Shown piece after piece: positions 8,174 to 15,846 of a DNA stretch of 64,000 nucleotides. The first letter of the stretch is position 1; each line of letters opens with the position of its first letter. Under the pieces are notes generated by a model. The model saw only the letters and a program-made list of their open reading frames with translations. It did not search any database and was not told the origin of the DNA. Source of the DNA: Bradyrhizobium sp. Y36 (GTDB taxonomy: Bacteria; Pseudomonadota; Alphaproteobacteria; Rhizobiales; Xanthobacteraceae); assembly GCF_002531575.1 (NCBI RefSeq), contig NZ_NWTI01000004.1, forward strand, positions 124,001 to 188,000. Direction: 5' to 3'. The position numbers were made by a program, and so were the translations under genes.

Positions 8174-8185
8174 TGCGTCGTTGCA
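8174..8185 (-). promoter_or_regulatory. Hexaloop hairpin core in the nrtA leader
   Basis: TGC-AACGAC-GCA on the transcript, the same core as in the narK leader, 11 bases before the nrtA start. The stem is short (3 to 4 bp), so this is a candidate only. Confidence 0.3.
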
Positions 8186-8342
8186 GAATTGATGGCGTCA
8201 GTGCACACGAGCAGCCCGTCCGTCCGGCGGCGCCGTCCTTGGCGCATGCGAACGCGCGACGGGGGAGACCCCCGCCCGGTGGCGTCGGCAAGTCGGATGA
8301 GAAGTCTCGCGGGACGGCTTCAATGGCGTCGGCTGGAACTAT

Positions 8343-8358
8343 TCAAGCTTCATGCCAA
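8343..8358 (-). promoter_or_regulatory. Sigma-54-like promoter of nrtA
   Basis: TTGGCATGAAGCTTGA closely matches the narK element; GG and GA are ten bases apart. Predicted leader of about 170 nt. GG lies 112 nt from the centre of the array at 8431-8485. Confidence 0.55.
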
Positions 8359-8430
8359 GCCCTTCGTTACCAAAACCCTTGACTAGTGAATGGGTTACGG
8401 CGGGAGCGCCGGATGTTCGCGGATCCGTTC

Positions 8431-8485
8431 CGCACGCGAAACTTGCGATCTGCTCAATTCTTGTGCGGCGCACAAGACTTGTGCA
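8431..8485. promoter_or_regulatory. NtrC-like site array shared by divergent nrtA and FNT genes
   Basis: Contains an excellent NtrC box at 8469-8485 (GCAC-N7-GTGC), a second at 8451-8467 and a third dyad CGCA-N9-TGCG at 8431-8447. The central palindrome (9-bp arms) is centred on 8468, exactly midway between the two sigma-54-like promoters. Confidence 0.65.
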
Positions 8486-8578
8486 ACAGCTCAGGCAAAA
8501 GGCTTCAGAGCATCTTGGCAGCCGCCCCGGCCGCGCTGCATCCTATTGATAACACTACGTCTTTACGATTGACCCGAA

Positions 8579-8594
8579 CGGCACGCGACTTGCA
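8579..8594 (+). promoter_or_regulatory. Near-consensus sigma-54 promoter of the FNT gene
   Basis: CGGCACGCGACTTGCA has GG-N10-GC exactly and TTGCA at -12. The transcript should start near 8605, leaving a leader of about 228 nt before the FNT start. Confidence 0.7.
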
Positions 8595-8832
8595 TTTCCT
8601 GTCACGTCAACGAAGACTGCGGCTCGCCGCATTGTTGCAGCCTCTGGCGGCTGCATCCCGGAAGCTCACTGCTTCGCGGCCCTCACCGGCTCAGTCCTCG
8701 TGACGCGATTCTCACGGCTTCCAACTCTCCATACCGCTCGTGCGTGGCAAGACAGCCCGCACGGCCAAAGATGTTCAGCCGCGCTCTCGCCAGGGGCGCG
8801 TCGATCTCACTTACGAAGCAAAGGAACCATTG

Positions 8833-9672
8833 ATGTCGTATCTCGCGCCTTCGGAATTCGTCACCAAGATGGTGGATGCGGGCGAGTCCAAGATCTTCAT
8901 GTCCACCCGGGATACCATCATTCGCGCCTACATGGCCGGCGCCATCCTCACGCTCGCCGCCTGGTTCGCCGTCACGATCAACGTCAATACCGGCCAGCCG
9001 CTGGTCGGCGCGCTGTTGTTTCCGGTCGGCTTCGTCATGCTGTACCTCTTGGGCTTCGATCTCCTGACCGGCGTGTTCGTGCTCTCGCCGCTGGCCCTGA
9101 TCGACAAGCGTCCGGGCGTCACGCTCGGCGGCGTGCTGCGCAACTGGGGTCTCGTGTTTATCGGCAATTTCGCAGGCGCTTTCACCGTCGCCTTCATGAT
9201 GGCCTTCGTCACGACCTTCGGCTTCACGCAGCCGCCGGACAAGGTCGGTACCGCCATCGGAATCATCGGCGAAAGCCGAACGCTCGGCTACGCCGCGCAT
9301 GGTGCGGCCGGCATGGCGACGCTGTTCATGCGCGGCATGCTCTGCAACTGGATGGTCTCGACCGGCGTCGTCGGCGCCATGATCTCGACCTCGGTCCCCG
9401 GCAAGGTCATCGCGATGTGGATGCCGATCCTGGTGTTCTTCTACATGGTGTTCGAGCATTCCGTCGTGAACATGTTCCTGTTCCCGTCCGGCTTGCTGCT
9501 CGGCGCAAAGTTCTCGATCCTCGATTATCTCATCTGGAACGAGATCCCGACCGTGCTCGGCAACCTCGTCGGCGGCCTCGCCTTCACCGGCATGACCCTC
9601 TACGCCACGCATGTCATGACCTTGCCGAAGCGCCAGGTCGACAAGGCTGCGAAGCCCCGCGTCGCGGCCTGA
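8833..9672 (+). CDS. Formate/nitrite transporter (FNT) family channel, probably nitrite
   Basis: Pentameric FNT channel protomer, 279 residues with about six membrane segments. It has the central channel histidine in the FEHSVVNMF segment and the family-like LGFDLLTGVF and GMLCNWMV loops. Longer frames upstream are not supported; ATG 8833 follows AAAGGAACC. Its leader is about 225 nt from a near-consensus sigma-54 promoter at 8579-8594. It is divergent from nrtABC and followed 60 bp later by a phosphatase/kinase fusion. Context (nitrate uptake and reduction) points to nitrite import or export rather than formate, but the sequence alone cannot decide the substrate. Confidence 0.87.
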   Translation: MSYLAPSEFVTKMVDAGESKIFMSTRDTIIRAYMAGAILTLAAWFAVTINVNTGQPLVGALLFPVGFVMLYLLGFDLLTGVFVLSPLALIDKRPGVTLGGVLRNWGLVFIGNFAGAFTVAFMMAFVTTFGFTQPPDKVGTAIGIIGESRTLGYAAHGAAGMATLFMRGMLCNWMVSTGVVGAMISTSVPGKVIAMWMPILVFFYMVFEHSVVNMFLFPSGLLLGAKFSILDYLIWNEIPTVLGNLVGGLAFTGMTLYATHVMTLPKRQVDKAAKPRVAA

Positions 9673-9689
9673 TCGAATACGTCTCGACA

Positions 9690-9722
9690 GGGGAGCCTTG
9701 CCCGAGCAGGGTGAGGCTCCCC
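9690..9722 (+). promoter_or_regulatory. Stem-loop between FNT gene and phosphatase/kinase gene
   Basis: GGGGAGCCT pairs with AGGCTCCCC, with partial pairing inside the loop. No clear T run follows, so it may be partial termination or mRNA processing between co-transcribed genes. Confidence 0.45.
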
Positions 9723-9732
9723 TCCCCTGGTG

Positions 9733-11469
9733 ATGACGATGACCCGCGGACTCCTGATTTCGGTCGGCCAGCACTCCGACAAGGGCCGCAAGCCCGTCAA
9801 CCAGGACTTTCACGGCGTCCTCATTCCAGAGGAGCCGCTGCTCGGCCTGAAGGGCATCTCTGCGGTCCTCGCCGACGGCATCTCCTCCAGCAGCGTGAGC
9901 CAGATCGCCAGCGAGTCGGCGGTCAAGAGCTTCCTGATGGACTACTACTGCACGTCGGAATCCTGGACGGTGAAGACCTCCGCCCGCCGCGTGCTGAACG
10001 CCACCAATTCCTGGCTGCATGCGCAGACGCGCAAGAGCCAATATGCCTATGACCGCGACAAGGGCTATGTCTGCACCCTCAGCGCCATGGTCATCAAGGC
10101 GACCACCGCGCACATCTTCCATGTCGGCGACTGCCGCATCTACCGCGTCGCCGGCAAGGCGCTCGAGCAGCTGACCGACGACCACCGCATCATCGTGTCG
10201 TCCGAGCAGACCTATCTCGGCCGTGCGCTCGGCATCAATCCGCAGCTCGAAATCGACTATCAGGCGCTCGAGGTCGAGCCCGGCGACACCTTTCTGCTGG
10301 CGACCGACGGTGCCTATGAATTCGTCGATGCGCGCTTCATCACGAGCGCGCTGAACGAGCATGCGGCCGAGCTCGACGGCGCGGCAAAGGCGATCGTCGA
10401 GGAGGCCTACCGGCGCGGCAGCGACGACAACATCACCGTCCAGATCCTGCGCATCGATGCGGTGCCGCAGCGCGAGCCGTCCGCGCTCTTCAACCAGACT
10501 TCGGACTTGCCGCTCCCCGCGCTGCCTGAACCCAGGGCGCTGTTCGACGGCTACCGGATCGTCCGTGAGATTCACGGCAGCAGCCGCAGCCATATCTATC
10601 TTGCGGTGGACGCCGAGACCGAGCAGCCTGTCGCGCTCAAGCTGCCGTCGATCGATCTGCGCGACAACGCCGCCTATCTTAAGCGCTTCCTGATGGAGGA
10701 GTGGATCGCGCGCCGGATCGATAGTCCGCACGTGCTGAAGCCGCTGTCGCAGTCGCGGCGGCGCAGCTATCTCTACGTCGCGACCGAATTCGTCGAGGGG
10801 CAGACCCTGAAGCAGTGGATGACGGACAATCCGCGCCCCGATCTCGAAACCGTACGCGGCATCATCGAGCAGATCGCCGCGGGCCTGCGCGCCTTTCATC
10901 GCATGGAGATGCTGCACCAGGACCTCAGGCCCGAGAACATCCTGATCGACAAGACCGGCACCGCCAAGATCATCGACTTCGGATCGGTCAGGGTCGCCGG
11001 CGTCGCCGAGGCCGCGCCGCCGGACGAGGCCGATGAAATCCTGGGCACGGTCCAGTACACGGCACCGGAGTATTTTCTTGGCCAGGGCGGCTCGCCGGGC
11101 TCCGACATGTTTTCGCTCGCCGTGATCTGCTACCAGATGCTGACGGGAAAGCTGCCTTACGGCACGCAAGTCGCCAGGATCCGGCGCAAGGCGGATGTGC
11201 GGAGGCTCAAATATCGCTCGATAGACGACGACCGCAACGTGCCGGCCTGGGTCGATGGCGCGCTCCGGCGCGCGCTTCATCCCGATCCCTACAAGCGGCA
11301 CGAGGATCTATCGGAGTTCGTCTTCGAGCTTCGCACCCCCAACCCGGCCTATCTCGACACGCGGATCACGCCTCTCCTGGAGCGCAGTCCGCTGATGTTC
11401 TGGAAGCTGACCTCGGCCATGCTTGCCTGCGCCGTCGTCGTGCTGCTGGCGCTATTGCATGCACGCTGA
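9733..11469 (+). CDS. PP2C-type phosphatase / Ser-Thr protein kinase fusion with C-terminal membrane anchor
   Basis: About 578 residues. Residues 1-240 form a PP2C-like phosphatase (NQDFHG, ADGISSS, FHVGDCRIYR, LLATDGAYEF, GSDDNITV). Residues 270-535 form a eukaryotic-type kinase with ATP lysine ALKLPS, catalytic loop HQDLRPEN near 395, DFG near 415 and TAPEYF. Arg before the catalytic Asp is replaced by Gln (non-RD), and the glycine loop is poor. Residues 553-577 are a single membrane segment at the extreme C-terminus, so the domains face the cytoplasm. Start is ATG 9733; GTG 9730 is possible. It follows the FNT gene after a stem-loop, so it may regulate nitrate/nitrite transport; its substrate is unknown. 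Confidence 0.86.
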   Translation: MTMTRGLLISVGQHSDKGRKPVNQDFHGVLIPEEPLLGLKGISAVLADGISSSSVSQIASESAVKSFLMDYYCTSESWTVKTSARRVLNATNSWLHAQTRKSQYAYDRDKGYVCTLSAMVIKATTAHIFHVGDCRIYRVAGKALEQLTDDHRIIVSSEQTYLGRALGINPQLEIDYQALEVEPGDTFLLATDGAYEFVDARFITSALNEHAAELDGAAKAIVEEAYRRGSDDNITVQILRIDAVPQREPSALFNQTSDLPLPALPEPRALFDGYRIVREIHGSSRSHIYLAVDAETEQPVALKLPSIDLRDNAAYLKRFLMEEWIARRIDSPHVLKPLSQSRRRSYLYVATEFVEGQTLKQWMTDNPRPDLETVRGIIEQIAAGLRAFHRMEMLHQDLRPENILIDKTGTAKIIDFGSVRVAGVAEAAPPDEADEILGTVQYTAPEYFLGQGGSPGSDMFSLAVICYQMLTGKLPYGTQVARIRRKADVRRLKYRSIDDDRNVPAWVDGALRRALHPDPYKRHEDLSEFVFELRTPNPAYLDTRITPLLERSPLMFWKLTSAMLACAVVVLLALLHAR

Positions 11470-11547
11470 TAGAGCCCGCCCGCCCACCACATGATCAGCG
11501 GTGAGCGATGCAGCCAGACGCCGGCACACACCAGCGCAAGCAAACCC

Positions 11548-12417
11548 TCAGGCCGACGTCGTGATCTCGGCGACGAAATCGCGATAGGAGCGCAAGGCAC
11601 GGCCCAGAATATCGGTCAGACGCTCCACGTCGCCGGCCTCGGGGATCATTCCCTCCGTGAGGAACCGCTCGCTCATCACCCGCATGTCGAAAGCCATCCA
11701 GCCGGGCATGAACTGCCTGAGGTTCTTCTCGAACCCCGCGGCGTCATCGCCGCCATAGGTAATCGTGCGGCCGAGCACGTCCGACCAGATTGCGGCAGCC
11801 TCGGCACCCGTGAGCGTATCGGGACCAACGAGGTTGATGCGCTCGCGCGGAAGCGGCGTTGGGGATGTCTCGCGGCGGATCAGCTCGATCGCCGCGATCT
11901 CGCCGATGTCGCGCGCGTCGATCATCGCAAGTCCCTTGCTGCCGATCGGCATGGGGTAAACGCCGTATTCGGTCACGGCATCCTTGATCATGAGCTCGTT
12001 GTTCATGAAATAGGCGGGGCGCAGGATGGTCGCCTTGAAGTCCATCTGCTCGATCATGCGCTCGACGCCGAACTTGCCGGCGAAGTGCGGCACGTTCACA
12101 TAGAGGTCGCTGTGAATGACCGACAGGTAGACGAGCCGCTCGATGCCGGCCTCTCGTGCGAGGTTGAGCGCAGTCAGCGCCTGGGTGAATTCGTCCGGCA
12201 CGACGGCGTTGAGCAGAAACAGCGTCGAGACGCCCGAGAACGCGGCGCGCAGGGAATCGACGTCCAGCAAATCGCCCAGGGCGACGGCGACACCTGCGGG
12301 GAGGTTGGCCTTCTCGGGATTTCGGACGAGGGCGCGCACATTGGCGCCGCACTTGACGAGTTGCTCGACGACGTTGCGGCCGATCGTGCCGGTGGCACCG
12401 GTAACGAGGATGGTCAT
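11548..12417 (-). CDS. NmrA-like NAD(P)-binding SDR-family protein
   Basis: 289 residues, an atypical short-chain dehydrogenase. The N-terminal NAD(P) motif is VTGATGTIGRNV. The catalytic Tyr-x-x-x-Lys of classical SDRs is not evident, and the overall pattern (TLFLLNAVVPDEF, IERLVYLSVIHSD, ILRPAYFMNN) fits the NmrA/quinone-reductase 2 group. Such proteins reduce small substrates or sense the NAD(P) redox state. A longer frame exists, but ATG 12417 with CGGAGTG upstream gives the Rossmann fold at residue 1. It is divergent from a LysR regulator 101 bp away, which probably controls it. Confidence 0.85.
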   Translation of the reverse strand: MTILVTGATGTIGRNVVEQLVKCGANVRALVRNPEKANLPAGVAVALGDLLDVDSLRAAFSGVSTLFLLNAVVPDEFTQALTALNLAREAGIERLVYLSVIHSDLYVNVPHFAGKFGVERMIEQMDFKATILRPAYFMNNELMIKDAVTEYGVYPMPIGSKGLAMIDARDIGEIAAIELIRRETSPTPLPRERINLVGPDTLTGAEAAAIWSDVLGRTITYGGDDAAGFEKNLRQFMPGWMAFDMRVMSERFLTEGMIPEAGDVERLTDILGRALRSYRDFVAEITTSA

Positions 12418-12518
12418 GGGATCACTCCGGTTCGGGTCTGAAGACATCCAGAAATTAGTGATCCACATGCGAGCCGATAGACGCTATATTTGGACATCCC
12501 GTCTCATTGGTGGAACAG

Positions 12519-13409
12519 ATGGATTTGCTTGCGCTTGCCGACTTCAATCTCGTCGCGCGTCACGGAGGGTTCGGAAAGGCCGCGCGCGCCGCGGGACGTC
12601 CGAAAGCGACCTTGTCCCGGCGCGTGTCCGAGCTCGAGAGCAGCCTCGATTTGCGTCTGTTCGAGCGCGGCGGGCGCTCCCTCAAACTTACCCAGGAGGG
12701 ACGAGCGCTTTACGAGCGGACCGGAGCACTCCTCACCGAACTCGACGAGACGGCGGCAGCGATCGCCTCGGGCGGAGACAAGCCAAAGGGCAAGTTGCGG
12801 ATCAACGCTCCCCTGCTCTTTTCACAAAGTGCCATGGGCCGGCTCGCGGCCGGCTTCGCGCTGAGGCATCCGCAAGTCCGGCTCGAGGTCACCACGGATG
12901 ATCGCCACGTCGACATGATCGAGGAGGGTCTTGATCTCGTGATCCGTGTCAATCCCGATCCGGATGAAAGCCTCGTCGGCCGCATCTTCTTGCGCGACCG
13001 ACTGGTGGTCGTGGCCAGCCCCACCCTGAAGCGACCAAGGGGTGATCTGGCCGTTTCGGCCGTGGTGCGCGGAAATGACGAGACCGCAGCCTGGGAAATC
13101 AGGCGACCAGCCGGCACATCGCGTATTGCCGTCGACCCTGTGCTTCGCCTGTCATCGCTGATGATGGTCCGCGACGCGGTTCGAACTGGCGTCGGTGCCG
13201 CACGGCTGCCGCTGTCGCTCGTCAGCCACGATCTTGCCGCAGGCACTCTGGTGCGATGGGGCGACGTCGACGGGTTCGACATCGCCCTCTGGACGCTCTA
13301 TCCCTCGCGACGATTGCTCAGTGCACGCGTCTCCGCCTTCCTCGATTATCTCAAGGACGCCTTTCCGAAGGGAACGCCCGACGAACTGGCGGCCTACATC
13401 GGGGGATGA
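12519..13409 (+). CDS. LysR-family transcriptional regulator
   Basis: 296 residues from ATG 12519; GTG 12510 and TTG 12507 are also in frame. An N-terminal winged helix-turn-helix (residues 3-62, FGKAARAAGRPKATLSRRV) is followed by a periplasmic-binding-like effector domain (GKLRINAPLLFSQ onward). The short effector-domain style resembles the CrgA/DsdC-like LysR group that controls divergent oxidoreductases. It is divergent from the NmrA-like reductase, the most likely target. The effector is unknown. Confidence 0.88.
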   Translation: MDLLALADFNLVARHGGFGKAARAAGRPKATLSRRVSELESSLDLRLFERGGRSLKLTQEGRALYERTGALLTELDETAAAIASGGDKPKGKLRINAPLLFSQSAMGRLAAGFALRHPQVRLEVTTDDRHVDMIEEGLDLVIRVNPDPDESLVGRIFLRDRLVVVASPTLKRPRGDLAVSAVVRGNDETAAWEIRRPAGTSRIAVDPVLRLSSLMMVRDAVRTGVGAARLPLSLVSHDLAAGTLVRWGDVDGFDIALWTLYPSRRLLSARVSAFLDYLKDAFPKGTPDELAAYIGG

Positions 13410-13424
13410 CGGGATATTGAGCCC

Positions 13425-14342
13425 TCACGCCGGCTCCCCGGCCTTCACGCCCAGCGGCTTCGGCGCCATGCCGCCGCCGGGCTTGAGGTGGAATTCGTAG
13501 GTCATCAGGTGCCACTTGCCGCTCGCCCTGGTGCCATCGGGCATCTCAGGGTCGTTGCGCGGCTCGACCTTGGCGACGAGGTCGTCCTTGACGCCGAACA
13601 CCACGTCGGAATCCAGATATTTGTCGCCGTCCATGAACACGTGCGTGATCAGCGGCTCGTAACCCTTCGCGTTGACCAGGAAGTGCACATGCGCCGGACG
13701 CATCGGATGGCGACCCGTCTGCACGATCATCTCGCCCACCGGACCGTCGGTCGGGATCGGATAGCTGCACGGCAAGATGGTCCGAAAGAAGAAGCGGCCG
13801 TCGCTATCGGTGATGAAGCGGGCCCGCGCCGAGGCACCGACCTCGTCATAGTTCGGCTTCTGGGAATCGTAGAAGCCGTCGTCATCGGCATGCCAGACGT
13901 CGACCGGGACGCCCGCAAGCGGCTTGCCCTTGAGGTCGGTGACGCGGCTTTGCACGAACATCCGTTCGCCGGTCTGGTTGTTCGGCGAGATGTCGGTGCC
14001 GTGCGCAGTCACCTTGTGCTCGCCGACATAGAACGGACCCAGCACGGTGGTCTGGGTGGCGCCGTCGCGGTCGCGATGGTTGACGGCGTCGACCAGCATG
14101 GAGACGCCGAGCACGTCGGACAACAGAATGAATTCCTGGCGAGTGTCGGTGCATTTCTGTCCGGTACGGGTCAGGAAATCGATGGCGTAGTCCCATTCCT
14201 CGAAGGTCAACCCGGTCTTGCTCACGTAATCGTGCAGCGACTTCACCAGTTCCTGGAGCAGGAATTTGGCGCGCGGATCGGGCGTGCTGTCGAAGCTCCT
14301 GACGACGGCTTCGGTGAGATCGGTCTCGTTGAACTGGGTCAT
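13425..14342 (-). CDS. Intradiol ring-cleavage dioxygenase (catechol/hydroxyquinol type)
   Basis: 305 residues. Non-haem Fe(III) enzyme that opens catechol-type rings between the two hydroxyls to give muconates. It has the N-terminal helical dimer domain of catechol and hydroxyquinol 1,2-dioxygenases (FLTRTGQKCTDTRQEF) and a C-terminal beta-sandwich. Candidate iron ligands are Tyr in DGFYDSQ, Tyr in CSYPIPTDGPVG and the two histidines of RPAHVHF. Substrate preference cannot be read from sequence alone. It stands alone, convergent with the LysR gene and divergent from a serine hydrolase, so no full aromatic pathway is visible here. Confidence 0.9.
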   Translation of the reverse strand: MTQFNETDLTEAVVRSFDSTPDPRAKFLLQELVKSLHDYVSKTGLTFEEWDYAIDFLTRTGQKCTDTRQEFILLSDVLGVSMLVDAVNHRDRDGATQTTVLGPFYVGEHKVTAHGTDISPNNQTGERMFVQSRVTDLKGKPLAGVPVDVWHADDDGFYDSQKPNYDEVGASARARFITDSDGRFFFRTILPCSYPIPTDGPVGEMIVQTGRHPMRPAHVHFLVNAKGYEPLITHVFMDGDKYLDSDVVFGVKDDLVAKVEPRNDPEMPDGTRASGKWHLMTYEFHLKPGGGMAPKPLGVKAGEPA

Positions 14343-14506
14343 GATGGGCTTGCCCTGTGTTTTTCTCGTACGCCCTTGTTGGGGCTCCTTGGAGGCGTTC
14401 CGGGGGCAGCCTACACCAGCCGGCCCCCCTGCGTTAAGCGTGAGTGGCTTGGAATGGGGCCGTCATTTGGCTATCAACAGAACGACAGAACCGCCCGGAG
14501 GAACTG

Positions 14507-15781
14507 ATGCTCGCGCCCACCCCCGCCTCGCCCGAATCCGTCGGCATGTCCAAGGCTGCGCTCGATCGCATCGATGCGCATCTGAAGAGCCGGTACATCG
14601 ATGCCGGCCGCTTCCCGGGCACGCATCTTCTCGTCTACCGCCGCGGCAAGGTCGCGCACAGCTCGGTTCAGGGCTTTGCCGACGTCGAGCGCAAGCTGCC
14701 GGTCAAGGACGACACCATCTACCGCATCTATTCCATGACCAAGCCGCTCACCAGCGTCGCCTTCATGATGCTGGTCGAGCAAGGCCTCGTCGCGATCGAC
14801 GAGCCCGTCGCCAAGTACATTCCGGAATGGAAGGATCTCGGCGTCTTCGTCGCCGGCACCTACCCGGCCTTCCTGACCCGGCCGCCGTCCCGCCCGATGC
14901 TGATCGTCGACCTGCTGCGCCACACCTCCGGCCTCACCTACGGCTTCCAGCAGCGCTCCAATGTCGATGCCGCCTATCGCACTGAGAAGATCGGCGAGGT
15001 CGAGAAGTCGGGCACGCTCCAGACCATGATCGAGGGCCTGGCAAAGATCCCACTGGAATTCTCGCCGGGCGAAGCCTGGAACTATTCGGTCTCGACCGAC
15101 GTGGTCGGCTATCTCGTCGGCAAGATCTCCGGCATGCCGTTCGAGCAGTTCCTGAAGACGCGGATCCTCGATCCGCTCGGCATGACCGACACCGATTTCC
15201 ACGTCCCGGCCTCCAAGGCACACCGCTTCGCCGCCTGCTACTCGGCGGACCCCGGCGGCGGCATGACCTTCCATGCGGGCCAGCGCCGCGAGGGCATGAC
15301 GCTGCAGGACGATCCGACGACCAGTTCGTTCCTGTCACCGCCCTCCTTCATCTCCGGCGGCGGCGGCCTCTGTTCGACCGTCGCCGACTATCTCACCTTC
15401 TGCCGAGCGCTGCTCAACGGCGGCGAGCTCGGCGGCGTCAGGCTGATCGGGCCGAAGACGCTGGCGCTGATGGCGAGCAATCACATTCCCGGCGGCCGCG
15501 CGCTGCCGGAAGTGTCGCGCTCGATGTTTGCGGAGGCCGCCTATAACGGCATCGGCTTCGGTCTCGGCTTCGCCGTGACGATGCGCCCCGCCGAGACGCT
15601 GATCGCCGGCAGCCCCGGCGAATACAATTGGGGCGGGGCGGCAACGACCTCGTTCTGGATCGATCCGGCCGAAGAGTTGATCGCGATCTTCATGACGCAG
15701 GTGCTGCCATCGAGCGCCTACCCGATCCGCCGCGAACTCCGCAGCATGGTCTATGCTGCGATCACCGAGAGCAATCTGTAG
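14507..15781 (+). CDS. Class C beta-lactamase-fold serine hydrolase (family VIII esterase-like)
   Basis: 424 residues. The serine-lysine dyad SxxK is in YRIYSMTKPL near residue 77. The second motif tyrosine is in WNYSVSTD near residue 190, and a loop HIPGGRALPE lies later. ATG 14507 is chosen because GGAGG lies four to nine bases upstream; a longer frame from 14444 lacks a ribosome site. There is no clear signal peptide, which argues for a cytoplasmic esterase or amidase rather than a secreted antibiotic-hydrolysing enzyme. It is divergent from the intradiol dioxygenase, so it may act on aromatic esters or lactones; that is only context. Confidence 0.85.
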   Translation: MLAPTPASPESVGMSKAALDRIDAHLKSRYIDAGRFPGTHLLVYRRGKVAHSSVQGFADVERKLPVKDDTIYRIYSMTKPLTSVAFMMLVEQGLVAIDEPVAKYIPEWKDLGVFVAGTYPAFLTRPPSRPMLIVDLLRHTSGLTYGFQQRSNVDAAYRTEKIGEVEKSGTLQTMIEGLAKIPLEFSPGEAWNYSVSTDVVGYLVGKISGMPFEQFLKTRILDPLGMTDTDFHVPASKAHRFAACYSADPGGGMTFHAGQRREGMTLQDDPTTSSFLSPPSFISGGGGLCSTVADYLTFCRALLNGGELGGVRLIGPKTLALMASNHIPGGRALPEVSRSMFAEAAYNGIGFGLGFAVTMRPAETLIAGSPGEYNWGGAATTSFWIDPAEELIAIFMTQVLPSSAYPIRRELRSMVYAAITESNL

Positions 15782-15846
15782 CCGGCGGTCGCGCCCCGCG
15801 GCCGCTGGCCGCGGGATCGCGCTCTCCAAAGCTCATTTACGGACGC

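Noticed and set aside
8605..8832. Search for an ANTAR-type paired hexaloop in the FNT leader
   Set aside because: A GC stem with loop TCTGGC exists, but it lacks A at loop position 1 and no partner hairpin was found.
8683..11301. 872-codon minus-strand open frame over the FNT and kinase genes
   Set aside because: Opposite strand carries intact FNT, PP2C and kinase motifs; the frame has His/Asp/Arg-rich composition typical of antisense translation.
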